A stretch of 64,000 bases of DNA. Origin: Cryobacterium inferilacus (GTDB lineage Bacteria; Actinomycetota; Actinomycetes; Actinomycetales; Microbacteriaceae). Each line of letters opens with the position of its first letter. The first letter of the stretch is position 1. Below the pieces are notes generated by a model. The model saw nothing but the letters and a program-made list of their open reading frames with translations, was not told where the DNA came from and did not search any database. The stretch covers positions 16,279 to 80,278 of the forward strand of contig NZ_JAIEUL010000017.1 of NCBI RefSeq assembly GCF_019599185.1, written 5' to 3'. Positions 17,300 to 27,152 of this stretch are shown here, piece after piece. The translations under genes and the position numbers were made by a program.

Positions 17300-18229
17300 C
17301 TACGGCAGGATCACCAGCTTGCCGCGCGCCCCGGACTCGAAGTCGTCGAGGGCCTCTGCCGTGTCCTCCAGCGCGTAGCTGCCCTGCACCGTGACCGACA
17401 CCCGGCCGGCGGCCAGGTTCTCGGCCAGGCGGGTGAGCACCGCCGTGGTGGGGTCGGCGTGGATCGGCACGACGGTGACGGTGTCGCGGGTCAGCTGGTC
17501 TGGCGAGCCGAGCAGGGTGGAGATGAGACGGCCGCCTGCGCGCACCGTCGGCAGCACGGTGGCCGCGTCGCCGGCGAAGTGCAGCACGACGTCCACGCCG
17601 TCGGTGTGGCTGGCGAGCACGGCCGCGGAAAGGTTCTGGGTGTGGTCGACGATCTCGCTCGCGCCGAGCATCCGTACCTGCGCGATGCCGAGTGCGGTGC
17701 GGGCGGTGGCGATCACGGTGGCGCCGGTGGCCGCGGCCAGCTGCACGGCCTGGTTGCCCACCCCTCCGGTGGCACCCACGATCAGCACGGTACTGCCTGC
17801 GGTCAGTTCGGCGGCATCCACCGCGGCCTGGGCGGCGGTCCCGGCCAGGCCCAGGGCGGCGCCACGGGCGAAGTCGATCTGCGCGGGCAGCTGGGCCAGG
17901 CCGGTGGCGGCGTCCACGACCACGAACTCGCCGAACGAGCCGTCGCCCACGTGCGCCTTGGTGACGACACCGAAGACCCGGTCGCCGACCGCGTACCCGG
18001 TCACCCCGTCGCCGAGGGCGTCCACGATGCCGGCGAAGTCCTTGCCGAGCACCACGGGGAAACGGTGCTCGAGCAGTCCATCGAGGGCGCCGGCGGCCAC
18101 GGCCAGGTCGAAGCCGTTCACGGATGCGGCGTGCACGCGCACGCGCACCTCGCCCGCGGCCGGCTGGGGGGTCTGGATCTCGGCCAGCTCGAGGGCGGAA
18201 CCGAACTCGGGCAGTGTGATGACGCGCAT
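17300..18229 (-). CDS. Zinc-independent quinone-oxidoreductase-like NADP-dependent dehydrogenase
   Basis: A 309-residue medium-chain dehydrogenase/reductase. It opens MRVITLPEFGSALELAEI and has the GroES-like substrate domain with GKDFAGIVDALGDGVTGY (about 78-95) and a Rossmann domain with GATGGVGNQAVQLAAATGA (about 150-168). The catalytic and structural zinc cysteines of alcohol dehydrogenases are missing, as in the QOR branch. ATG 18229 is preceded by AGGAG. The frame is open for another 1.2 kb upstream, antisense to the peptidase gene, but that extension has no family similarity that I can see. It is convergent with the GH18 gene at its 3' end. Confidence 0.87.
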   Translation of the reverse strand: MRVITLPEFGSALELAEIQTPQPAAGEVRVRVHAASVNGFDLAVAAGALDGLLEHRFPVVLGKDFAGIVDALGDGVTGYAVGDRVFGVVTKAHVGDGSFGEFVVVDAATGLAQLPAQIDFARGAALGLAGTAAQAAVDAAELTAGSTVLIVGATGGVGNQAVQLAAATGATVIATARTALGIAQVRMLGASEIVDHTQNLSAAVLASHTDGVDVVLHFAGDAATVLPTVRAGGRLISTLLGSPDQLTRDTVTVVPIHADPTTAVLTRLAENLAAGRVSVTVQGSYALEDTAEALDDFESGARGKLVILP

Positions 18230-18367
18230 GGGGGTCTCCTGGGTCAGGGTCACCAGCGACCCGGGTGGAGCGCCGTGAAGCTCATGGTCCCATGGCCACA
18301 CCACCCCCCACCATGGCCGATGGTCCCACTCCGACCGGATCCCATCCTCTGAACAGCCGACGAGGTT

Positions 18368-18373
18368 TAGGCT
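18368..18373 (+). promoter_or_regulatory. -10 box of leaderless promoter for the M13 peptidase
   Basis: TAGGCT, six bases, then ATG at 18380; no ribosome site. Confidence 0.55.
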
Positions 18374-18379
18374 GGTGCG

Positions 18380-20344
18380 ATGACTGATCAGGTGACTGCA
18401 TCCGGAATCGACACCGACGAACTCGACCCGGGCGTGCGCCCGCAGGACGACCTCTTCCGCCACGTGAACGGCAAGTGGATCGCCCGCACCGAGATCCCGA
18501 ACGACAAGGCCCGCTGGGGCTCGTTCTATCTGCTCGCCGAAGAGGCCGAGAAGGCCGTGCAGGCGATCATCCTCGAGGCGCAGACCGCGCAGGAGGGCAC
18601 AGAGGAGCGCAAGTTCGGCGACCTCTACGCCAGCTTCATGGATGAGGAGCGCATCGAGCAGCTCGGCGCCACCCCGCTCGCGGCCGACCTGGCCACCGTC
18701 GACGGCATCAGCAGCGTGCCGGTGTTCCTGGCCACCCTCGGCCGCCTCGAGCGGGCCGGAGTGGCCGGCACCTTCCAGCTCTACGTCGACAACGACCCCG
18801 GCAACCCCGAGCGCTACCTGGTCTTCGTCGAGCAGGCCGGCCTGGGCCTGCCGGACGAGTCCTACTACCGCGAGGAGAAGTTCGCCGATGTGCGCACCGC
18901 CTACCTCGCGTTCGTCGAACGGATGCTCACCCTCGCCGGCCTCGACGACGCCCAGGGGCGTGCCGGCCGCATCGTCGCCCTCGAGACCGAGCTGGCCAGT
19001 CACCACTGGGACAACGTGCGCACCCGCGACAGCGAGAAGACCTACAACCTCAAGACCTGGGACCAGCTCTCCGCGCTCGCCGCCGGTGCCGACCTCGACC
19101 TCTGGCTGCAGGGCCTGGATGCCCCGGCCGAGGCGTTCGCGGAACTCGTGGTGCGCGAGCCCAGCTTCGTGGTGGGCCTGGCCGAGATGCTCACGGACGA
19201 CCGGCTCGACGCCTGGCGGGACTGGCTGCGCTGGCAGGTCATCCGCTCGAGCGCGTCGTACCTGTCGAGCGATTTCGTCGAGGCTAACTTCGACTTCTAC
19301 GGCCGCACCCTCACCGGCACCCCGCAGATGCGGGCGCGCTGGAAGCGCGGCGTCTCGCTGGTGGAGGGCTCGCTCGGCGAGGCCGTTGGCCGGATCTACG
19401 TCGAGCGGCACTTCTCACCGGACGCCAAGACCAGCATGGACGTGCTCGTCGGTCACCTCGTCGAGGCATACCGGGCCAGCATCACCGGGCTGGACTGGAT
19501 GACGGCGGAGACCCGCGGCCGCGCGCTGGAGAAGCTGGACAAGTTCACCCCCAAGATCGGCTTCCCGGTGAAGTGGCGGGACTATTCCAGCCTCAGCATC
19601 GAGCCGGGCGACCTGATCAAGAACGTGCGCGCCGTCGGGGAGTTCGAGTTCCACCGCGAACTCGGCAAGATCGGCAACCCGCTCGACCGCGACGAGTGGT
19701 TCATGACCCCGCAGACCATCAACGCCTATTACAACCCCGGCTTCAACGAGATCGTCTTCCCCGCCGCCATCCTGCAACTGCCGTTCTTCGACGTGAACAG
19801 GGATGCGGCCGCGAACTACGGCGCGATCGGTGCCGTCATCGGCCACGAGATCGGCCACGGCTTCGACGACCAGGGCTCCAAGTACGACGGCGACGGCAGG
19901 CTCACCGACTGGTGGACCGAGGCCGACAAGGCGGCGTTCGAGCAGCGCACCGCATCGCTGATCGAGCAATTCGACGCGCTCTCGCCGGCGCAGGTGCCCG
20001 ACCACCACGTCAACGGCGCCCTCACCATCGGCGAGAACATCGGCGACCTCGGCGGCCTGTCCATCGCCTGGAAGGCGTACCTGCTCTCCCTCGAGGGCGC
20101 AGAACCGCCCGTCATCGACGGTCTCACCGGCGCAGCGCGGTTCTTCCTCTCCTGGGCGCAGGCCTGGCAGATGAAGCTGCGCGACGAGGAGGCCATCCGT
20201 CTGCTGGCCATCGACCCGCACTCGCCGAACGAGTTTCGCTGCAACCAGATCGTGGCGAACATCGACGAGTACTACAGCGCCTTCGGCGTCACCGAGACGG
20301 ATGCGGCGTGGCTGGCGCCTGAGAAGCGCGTCACGATCTGGTAG
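18380..20344 (+). CDS. M13 family zinc metallopeptidase (PepO/neprilysin type)
   Basis: A 654-residue peptidase. The zinc site is VIGHEIGHGFDDQG with HEIGH near residue 487, the third ligand lies in GENIGDLGG near 552, and the substrate-binding NAYYNPGFNEI is near 448. These are the standard M13 motifs, and the length is normal for bacterial members. No signal peptide is seen, so it should be cytosolic, cleaving oligopeptides on the amino side of hydrophobic residues. It reads alone from a leaderless promoter. Confidence 0.93.
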   Translation: MTDQVTASGIDTDELDPGVRPQDDLFRHVNGKWIARTEIPNDKARWGSFYLLAEEAEKAVQAIILEAQTAQEGTEERKFGDLYASFMDEERIEQLGATPLAADLATVDGISSVPVFLATLGRLERAGVAGTFQLYVDNDPGNPERYLVFVEQAGLGLPDESYYREEKFADVRTAYLAFVERMLTLAGLDDAQGRAGRIVALETELASHHWDNVRTRDSEKTYNLKTWDQLSALAAGADLDLWLQGLDAPAEAFAELVVREPSFVVGLAEMLTDDRLDAWRDWLRWQVIRSSASYLSSDFVEANFDFYGRTLTGTPQMRARWKRGVSLVEGSLGEAVGRIYVERHFSPDAKTSMDVLVGHLVEAYRASITGLDWMTAETRGRALEKLDKFTPKIGFPVKWRDYSSLSIEPGDLIKNVRAVGEFEFHRELGKIGNPLDRDEWFMTPQTINAYYNPGFNEIVFPAAILQLPFFDVNRDAAANYGAIGAVIGHEIGHGFDDQGSKYDGDGRLTDWWTEADKAAFEQRTASLIEQFDALSPAQVPDHHVNGALTIGENIGDLGGLSIAWKAYLLSLEGAEPPVIDGLTGAARFFLSWAQAWQMKLRDEEAIRLLAIDPHSPNEFRCNQIVANIDEYYSAFGVTETDAAWLAPEKRVTIW

Positions 20345-20428
20345 CGACCCGAGCGGGGTGAAACCCGGTGGGTTAGGGTGTTCGCGAGGGCCGAAGCAGC
20401 CCGTGAGAGCGGTAAGGACAGTACAGTA

Positions 20429-21337
20429 GTGGTCGCGCCAGCACAGGAATCAGAAAGACGTTCCCGGCACGCCGTCGACCGGCACGGCAAACACCGCGAG
20501 GCACCGGTGCCGTCCAGTTTCGACCGGGGTTTCCAGTCGCTCGGCGAGCTCGCCATGGGCGGAGCGCAGGTGTCCGCCCGCGCCACCGACCTGGCCACCG
20601 GCCGGGTGCTGCTCTCCGTCGACGACCACGTGGTGATGCCGATGGCCGGGGTGGGCACCGTGCTGCTGCTGATCGAGGTCGCCTCCCGGCTGCGCGACCC
20701 CGACTTCGGTGCGTACACGATCCTCGACCGCACGGTGAGCGACTCCGTGGCCGGATCCGGGCTGTGGCAGCACCTGCAGGCGCCGTCGCTGCCGGTGGCC
20801 GACCTTGCCGCCCTCGTCGGCGCCACGAACGACAACCTGGCCACCAATGTTCTGCTGCGCGCCGTCGGACTCGAGGCCGTGCGGCGGCGCACCGAGGAAC
20901 TCGGCCTGGCCCGAACCGGGCTGCTCGACCTGGTGCGCGACAGCCGCGGCCCCGACGACGCCCCCAACCTGTCCATCGGCAGCGCCAACGAGCTCACCTG
21001 GCTGTTCACGGCCCTGGCCCGCGGCGAGATCCTCGACGACGAGGGCAGCGAACGGGTGCTCGGCTGGCTGTCGTTGAACTCCGACCTGTCCATGGTCGCC
21101 AGCGCGTTCGGGCTCTCCCCGCACGCCCACCGGCAGCCGTCGCACGGGGTGCTGCTGGTGAACAAGACCGGCTCAGACGCGGGCGTGCGCAGCGACGTCG
21201 GTGTGCTGCGCGGCCCGCGGGCCGGCGTCGCCTACGCGGTCTCGGTCTTCTTCGAGGATCACAACCTCTCGAGCCGTCTCTCGGTGCTCGACGGCATGCG
21301 GTCGGTGGGTCTTGACCTGCTCGAATACGTGCACTGA
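20429..21337 (+). CDS. Class A beta-lactamase-fold protein lacking the catalytic serine (pseudoenzyme)
   Basis: A 302-residue cytosolic-looking homologue of class A beta-lactamases (Beta-lactamase2 family) with no signal peptide. The fold motifs can be placed, but the catalytic SxxK is replaced by G74-V-G-T77 inside VMPMAGVGTVLLLIEV, and the SDN loop is N134-D135-N136 in ATNDNLATNVLL. Only K246-T-G248 of the third motif survives. Hydrolysis or acylation is therefore very unlikely; a ligand-binding or structural role is more plausible. The frame opens at 20378, but GTG 20429 has AAGGA upstream. A TAGGGT box at 20374-20379 would start transcription near 20386. Confidence 0.8.
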   Translation: MVAPAQESERRSRHAVDRHGKHREAPVPSSFDRGFQSLGELAMGGAQVSARATDLATGRVLLSVDDHVVMPMAGVGTVLLLIEVASRLRDPDFGAYTILDRTVSDSVAGSGLWQHLQAPSLPVADLAALVGATNDNLATNVLLRAVGLEAVRRRTEELGLARTGLLDLVRDSRGPDDAPNLSIGSANELTWLFTALARGEILDDEGSERVLGWLSLNSDLSMVASAFGLSPHAHRQPSHGVLLVNKTGSDAGVRSDVGVLRGPRAGVAYAVSVFFEDHNLSSRLSVLDGMRSVGLDLLEYVH

Positions 21338-21395
21338 CGATTCTCGATCCGGGAGCCGCGCCCGAAAATCGGCGGGTTGCGGCCTTCCGCACGGG

Positions 21396-21401
21396 TAGGG
21401 T
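21396..21401 (+). promoter_or_regulatory. -10 box of leaderless promoter for the NCS1 permease
   Basis: TAGGGT, six bases, then ATG at 21408. Confidence 0.55.
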
Positions 21402-21407
21402 CATCGC

Positions 21408-22901
21408 ATGGGTGAGCAGACCAGCGCGCTGAGCGTGGAAGTGAACGGCATCAACTCGATCGACCAGAGCGAGCATCGGGGGCATCCGCGCGACCTGTTC
21501 TGGCCGTGGTTCGCCGCCAACGTGTCGGTGCTCGGGGTCAGCTACGGCTCGTTCCTGCTCGGCTTCGGCATTTCCTTCTGGCAGGCCACCATCGTCGGCG
21601 GCATCGGAATCGTGCTGTCGTTCCTGTTCTGCGGGTTCATCGCCCTGGCCGGCAAGCGGGGGCACGCGCCCACCATGACCCTGGGCAGGGCCGCGTTCGG
21701 TGTGCACGGCAACCGGGTTCCCTCCGCGCTGTCCTGGATGCTCACGGTCGGCTGGGAGACCGTGCTGGCGTCCCTCGCCGTGCTGGCCACGGCCACCGTG
21801 CTCGGCGAGCTCGGACTCGCCGCCGGCGACACCACCAAGGTGGTGGCGTTGATCGTCGTGGCGGCGTTGATCGTCACCGGCGGCATCCTCGGCTTCGACT
21901 TCATCATGAAGCTGCAGAAATGGATCACCATCATCACCGGCGTGCTCACCGTGGTGTACATCGTGCTCACCTTCGGCCAGATCGACGTCGCCACCATCGC
22001 CGCCATCCCGGCCGGGTCCACCCCGCAGGTGATCGGGGCGCTGGTGTTCATGATGACCGGCTTCGGCCTGGGCTGGGTGAACGCCGCCGCCGACTACTCC
22101 CGCTACCTGCCGCGCACCGCGTCGAGCGCGGGGGTGATCGGCTGGACCACCTTCGGCGCGTCGCTGGCACCGCTCATCCTGCTGCTCTTCGGCCTGTTGC
22201 TGGCCGGCTCGTCGCCCGAGCTCAGCGCGGCCATCGCCATCGACCCGATCGGCGCGCTCACCACCATCCTGCCGGTCTGGTTCCTCATCCCGTTCGCGCT
22301 CACCGCCGTGCTCGGCCTGGTCGGCGGCGCCGTGCTCGACGTCTACTCCTCCGGCCTGGCGCTGCTCAGCACCGGGGTGCGTGTGCCCAGACCCGTCGCA
22401 GCGGCCATCGACGGCGTGATCATGGTGCTCGGCGCGATCTACGTGGTCTTCTTCGCGGCCGACTTCCTCGGCCCGTTCCAGGGCTTCCTGATCACCCTCG
22501 GTGTGCCAGTGGCCGCCTGGTGCGGCATCGTCATGGCCGACGTGCTGATGCGCCGCACCGGCTACTCGGCCAGGGACCTGTTCGACCCCGCCGGCCGGTA
22601 CGGCAGCGTGCGCTGGAGCGCGATTCTGCTCATCGTGTTCGGCGCGGTGATCGGCTGGGGCCTGGTCACCAACGGGTCGGCCGAGTGGCTGGCCTGGCAG
22701 GGTTACCTGCTCGACCCCGTCGGTCTCGGCGGCCGCGAGGGTGACTGGGCCTACGCCAACCTCGGTGTGCTCGTCGCCCTGGTGATCGGCTTCGCCGGCA
22801 CCCTGGTTCTCGGCCGCGGCGCCGTGCGCCGCCAGGAGGCCCTGCCGCTGGCCGACGGTGACCACCTGACGGACGCGATGGATGCGGCGGAGCGCGCGTG
22901 A
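21408..22901 (+). CDS. NCS1 family nucleobase permease (cytosine/purine permease type)
   Basis: A 497-residue membrane protein with about twelve hydrophobic segments. The opening HRGHPRDLFWPWFAANVSVLGVSYGSF and the TMTLGRAAFGVHGNRVPSALSWMLTVGWE segment (about residues 88-116) are typical of the CodB/PurP branch of nucleobase:cation symporters. GWVNAAADYSRYLPRTAS (about 223-240) is the conserved NCS1 loop. The 3' end overlaps the isochorismatase-like gene by four bases (GTGA), so transport and the hydrolase are translationally coupled. The exact substrate (cytosine, purines, hydantoin or similar) is not determined. Confidence 0.9.
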   Translation: MGEQTSALSVEVNGINSIDQSEHRGHPRDLFWPWFAANVSVLGVSYGSFLLGFGISFWQATIVGGIGIVLSFLFCGFIALAGKRGHAPTMTLGRAAFGVHGNRVPSALSWMLTVGWETVLASLAVLATATVLGELGLAAGDTTKVVALIVVAALIVTGGILGFDFIMKLQKWITIITGVLTVVYIVLTFGQIDVATIAAIPAGSTPQVIGALVFMMTGFGLGWVNAAADYSRYLPRTASSAGVIGWTTFGASLAPLILLLFGLLLAGSSPELSAAIAIDPIGALTTILPVWFLIPFALTAVLGLVGGAVLDVYSSGLALLSTGVRVPRPVAAAIDGVIMVLGAIYVVFFAADFLGPFQGFLITLGVPVAAWCGIVMADVLMRRTGYSARDLFDPAGRYGSVRWSAILLIVFGAVIGWGLVTNGSAEWLAWQGYLLDPVGLGGREGDWAYANLGVLVALVIGFAGTLVLGRGAVRRQEALPLADGDHLTDAMDAAERA

Positions 22902-23458
22902 GCGCCGGGTCCTGGTTGGTCCTGATCGACCTGCAACGCATCTTCGGTGAGCCGCAGAGCGAGTGGTTCACGCCGCGCTTCGCCGAGGCAGAGGCCGGGG
23001 CCGTCCGGCTGCGCCAACTCTTCCCCGGCCGCACGGCGCTGAGCCGGTTCGTGGCCCCTGAGACACCGATGGGCGCCTGGGTGCCCTACTACGAGCGGTT
23101 CTCGTTCGCGCTGGACCCCGGCAACGCCGGCCTGTACGACCTGATGCCGGCCCTGCCGCCCGGTGACGCCGTGCTCATCGAACGGTCCACCTTCGGCAAG
23201 TGGGATGCCGGCACCCGCGCGGCGCTCGGCGACACCCGCGATATCGTCCTGGCCGGGGTCTCCACTGACTGTTGTGTGCTCTCCACGGCGCTCGCCGCGG
23301 CCGATGACGGGGTGCGCGTGCGGGTCGTGGCTGACGCCTGCGCGGGGCTCACCGACGCCGACCACCGGCGGGCGCTGAACATCATGGCGCTGTACGCACC
23401 GCTGATCGAGATCACCACCGTCGAGGAGATCCTCGCCGAACGCGGCCTCGCGCGCTGA
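22898..23458 (+). CDS. Isochorismatase-fold cysteine hydrolase
   Basis: A 186-residue cysteine hydrolase. The catalytic triad is visible as D in VLIDLQRIF (near residue 11), K in STFGKWDAGT (near 96) and C in VSTDCCVLSTAL (near 125). The family covers nicotinamidases, ureidoacrylate and N-carbamoyl hydrolases and isochorismatases. Coupling to an NCS1 permease suggests amide or ureido hydrolysis of a nucleobase-derived compound. GTG 22898 lies in the end of the permease gene. A weak CCCCG/CGGGG hairpin follows at 23459-23477 before the convergent neighbour. Confidence 0.82.
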   Translation: MSAGSWLVLIDLQRIFGEPQSEWFTPRFAEAEAGAVRLRQLFPGRTALSRFVAPETPMGAWVPYYERFSFALDPGNAGLYDLMPALPPGDAVLIERSTFGKWDAGTRAALGDTRDIVLAGVSTDCCVLSTALAAADDGVRVRVVADACAGLTDADHRRALNIMALYAPLIEITTVEEILAERGLAR

Positions 23459-23486
23459 CCCCGCCGTGCCCGTCGGGGTGGCGTTG

Positions 23487-24068
23487 TTATTGGGTGGCGT
23501 CGTAGGCGTGCTTCAGCCAGGCCGCCACCTCGGAGTCGACCTGGCTGCTGGAGGTCAGAATGATGCGCGCGGGAAAGTCGGCGCCCAGGTCGGTGGCCGG
23601 GCGCAACCGGGTGCTCGGCGCCGGTGCGGGCAGCTCTATGCGCAGGCCCAGGTCGACCCGGTGCCTGGTGGTGGGCTGCACCACGGCGAAGATCCGCTGC
23701 GGGCCGGTCAGGGCCACGTGGGTGGTGCGGGTCTGGATGCCCACATCGTCGAGTTCGCCGGCCAGGAGCAGCACCGCGTCGAGAATGGGGCGTAGCGCCG
23801 AACGGTCGGCGTACTGCGCGTCGATCAGCTCGTCGGCGGCCCGCACCGTGGAGTGCGGGTAGCCGAAGGTCTCGTGCACCAGCAGCGACCGCGGGTAGCC
23901 GGTGACGCCCTCGGTGTTCAACCAGTCGCGCAGGGCCCGTTCGTCCGGCGGGTCGAGCTCACGGATGCGGGCGAGCCAGTGTTCGAGCCCGCTGCCGGTG
24001 GCCAACTGCAGCATACCGATCTCCCAGAGCCGGATATCGGCCCAGGGCAGCGGCTGCTCGTCGGTCAT
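23487..24068 (-). CDS. DUF5655/DUF4287-like protein of unknown function
   Basis: A 193-residue soluble protein. The N-terminal part (EHWLARIRELDPPDERALRDWLNTEGVTGYPRSLLVHETFGYP) resembles DUF4287, and the C-terminal half (YADRSALRPILDAV...LTGPQRIFAVVQPTTRHRVDLGLRIEL) resembles DUF5655, which contains a conserved HVALTGP-like strand and arginine/histidine positions. Nothing indicates an enzyme active site. It is read from a leaderless promoter (TAGCCT, six bases, ATG 24068) and is convergent with the isochorismatase gene. The domain names are recalled from memory of similar proteins and were not searched. Confidence 0.65.
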   Translation of the reverse strand: MTDEQPLPWADIRLWEIGMLQLATGSGLEHWLARIRELDPPDERALRDWLNTEGVTGYPRSLLVHETFGYPHSTVRAADELIDAQYADRSALRPILDAVLLLAGELDDVGIQTRTTHVALTGPQRIFAVVQPTTRHRVDLGLRIELPAPAPSTRLRPATDLGADFPARIILTSSSQVDSEVAAWLKHAYDATQ

Positions 24069-24074
24069 GCAGGC

Positions 24075-24080
24075 AGGCTA
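24075..24080 (-). promoter_or_regulatory. -10 box of leaderless promoter for the DUF5655-like gene
   Basis: TAGCCT on the minus strand, six bases, then ATG at 24068. Confidence 0.55.
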
Positions 24081-24118
24081 CGCCCGCTCCCACCCGGCCG
24101 CACCCTGCGCGGACCCCG

Positions 24119-25504
<1,386 letters not shown>

Positions 25505-25598
25505 TCAGGTGCTGCGTGATCGTGTTCGGCCTGTCCACCGTACCGGCTTCACCCTGGCAGGGGCATTCGAGGCGCCCACCGCCCGCGCCGCCGGATGC

Positions 25599-26018
25599 TC
25601 AGTCGATCAGGTCGGCGGCGTGCAGCCGGCGCAGCACCTCGACGCCGGCCGGCGGGCAGCGCGGCTGGTCGGCCGAGGTGGCCCAGTGCACGGCGCTCAC
25701 CTCGGCGCTGGCGGCGGGTTCCTCGGTGCTCTCCGCGCCGAAGACACTCATCCGCACCAGCCGGCCGTCGGGTTCGCCGTGTGCCTGGATCAACACGGTG
25801 AACAGGGGTGTGAGGGCGGTGGGGTCCAGGCGCACCGCCACCTCTTCCCAGGCTTCCCTGGCGGCGGCATCCGCCTCGCTCTCGCCGGGGTCGATCTTGC
25901 CGCCGGGCATGAACCACACGTCGCGCCCGCGGGCGGTGACCATCAGCACCCTGCGGTCGCGGATGAGCGCGACGGCCGCGACCAGGATGTCGGGGTGCGC
26001 GGCCGGGGCGTCGCTCAC
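25599..26018 (-). CDS. Nudix hydrolase
   Basis: A 139-residue Nudix protein. The Nudix box GKIDPGESEADAAAREAWEEVAV (about residues 39-61) contains every expected residue of GX5EX7REUXEEXGU except the late glycine, replaced by A. It hydrolyses a nucleoside diphosphate linked to another group; the substrate is not predictable. It starts at GTG 26018 within the last codons of the AroE-like gene (four-base overlap), so the two are co-translated. Confidence 0.87.
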   Translation of the reverse strand: MSDAPAAHPDILVAAVALIRDRRVLMVTARGRDVWFMPGGKIDPGESEADAAAREAWEEVAVRLDPTALTPLFTVLIQAHGEPDGRLVRMSVFGAESTEEPAASAEVSAVHWATSADQPRCPPAGVEVLRRLHAADLID

Positions 26019-26875
26019 GCGCGGGCGAAGGCCGACGCGGCCCGCACCTGCTCCGGCGTTGGCCGCACGCCGGTGTAGCGCTCGAACTGTTCGGCGGCCT
26101 GCAGGGCGATGACTTCGGCGCCGGTGATCACGGTCTTGCCTGCGGCGCGGGCCGCGAGGATCAGCGGTGTCTCCGCGGGCAGCGCCACGACGTCAAAGAC
26201 CGTGTCGGCGGCCGCGATGACCGCGTCGGTGAACGCGGACTCGGCGGCCTGCGCTCCACCGGCCATACCGATCGGCGTGACGTTCACCAGCAACGGCGCG
26301 GTCGCGGTTCCCGGCTCGGCCAGCCAGCTGTAGCCGAGCTCGTCGGCCAGGGCGCGGCCGCGGCTCTCGTTGCGGGCCACGATGGCGCCGTGGGCGAAGC
26401 CGGAGTCGCGGAGGGCCGCTCCGACGGCCTTGGCCATGCCGCCTGAGCCGCGCAGCAGGAACGGGGTGGCCGGGTCGAGGGCGTTGCTCTTCAGCAGGTC
26501 GGCCGCGGCGATGTAGTCGGTGTTGTACGCCCGCAGGTAACCGTCGTCGTTGACGATGGTGTTCACCGACTGGATGGCCGTGGCCGAGGCGTCGAGTTCG
26601 TCGACGAGCGCGATGACGTCTTCCTTGAACGGCATCGACACCGAGCAGCCGCGGATGCCGAGCGCCCGCACCCCGGCGATGGCGCCGGCCAGGTCGGTCG
26701 AGGTGAACGCCTTGTAGACGAAGTCCAGCCCGAACTGCTCGTAGAGGTAGTTGTGGAACCGGGTGCCGAAGTTGCTCGGCCGTGCGGCCAGCGAGATGCA
26801 GAGGCGGGTGTCCTTGTTCAGCGCGGGCTTGGTCGGCGTGGGAGTCGGCAGCGTGGGCTTCGTTGAGTCAGTCAT
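26015..26875 (-). CDS. Shikimate dehydrogenase family protein (AroE-like)
   Basis: A 286-residue two-domain oxidoreductase. The substrate domain has CISLAARPSNFGTRFHNYLYEQFGLDFVY, RGCSVSMPFKEDVI with the catalytic lysine (about 75-88) and AYNTDYIAA with the aspartate (about 115-123). The NADP domain has LLRGSGGMAKAVGAALRD. The usual N-terminal SxS shikimate motif is altered to SLAARPS and there is a Thr/Pro-rich leader of about 20 residues, so it may be a YdiB-like or shikimate-5-dehydrogenase side branch and not the only AroE. A TAGCAT box lies eight bases before ATG 26875; TTG 26884 is an alternative start. Confidence 0.78.
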   Translation of the reverse strand: MTDSTKPTLPTPTPTKPALNKDTRLCISLAARPSNFGTRFHNYLYEQFGLDFVYKAFTSTDLAGAIAGVRALGIRGCSVSMPFKEDVIALVDELDASATAIQSVNTIVNDDGYLRAYNTDYIAAADLLKSNALDPATPFLLRGSGGMAKAVGAALRDSGFAHGAIVARNESRGRALADELGYSWLAEPGTATAPLLVNVTPIGMAGGAQAAESAFTDAVIAAADTVFDVVALPAETPLILAARAAGKTVITGAEVIALQAAEQFERYTGVRPTPEQVRAASAFARA

Positions 26876-26889
26876 CGCCTCCAATGCTA

Positions 26890-26921
26890 CGGCCCGCCCG
26901 GATTTCCACCCGGGCGGGCCG
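26890..26921 (-). terminator. GC-rich hairpin after the cstA-ybdD operon
   Basis: CGGCCCGCCCG and CGGGCGGGCCG form a perfect 11-base-pair stem with a 10-base loop. It lies 22 bases after the stop of the YbdD-like gene on the minus strand and has no T-run, as is common for actinobacterial terminators. It would separate cstA-ybdD from the downstream AroE-Nudix pair. Confidence 0.65.
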
Positions 26922-26942
26922 CAACAACCGTGGGGCAGGGGC

Positions 26943-27152
26943 TCAGCAGCACCGGCCCTGCGGGTTGGTGTCCTGCCGGTCGGTCTGGTCGCGCCAGAAC
27001 TCCCGTTCGGTCATCACCGGCACCGCGGCGGCCGTGCCGTGCACGGCCTCGTGGTGCGCGCGGTACTTGTCGTAGGCATCCTCACCCATGACCCCCTTGA
27101 CGTACCAGGCCAGCCCGGCCGCCGCCGAGCGCACCGCGGTGGCGACGCCCAT
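26943..27152 (-). CDS. YbdD/YjiX family small protein, partner of CstA
   Basis: A 69-residue protein (DUF466). The core AWYVKGVMGEDAYDKYRAHHEAVHG matches the family's WYxxxxGExxYxxYxxHxxxxH pattern, and the C-terminus is cysteine-containing (QGRCC). In enterobacteria the YbdD/YjiX protein is needed for CstA- or BtsT-type pyruvate uptake. It overlaps the cstA stop as ATGA, so it is translationally coupled. Confidence 0.85.
   Translation of the reverse strand: MGVATAVRSAAAGLAWYVKGVMGEDAYDKYRAHHEAVHGTAAAVPVMTEREFWRDQTDRQDTNPQGRCC

Noticed and set aside
17300..19411. Very long minus-strand frame covering the oxidoreductase and part of the peptidase
   Set aside because: Only the part up to ATG 18229 has family similarity and a ribosome site; the rest is antisense to the M13 peptidase.
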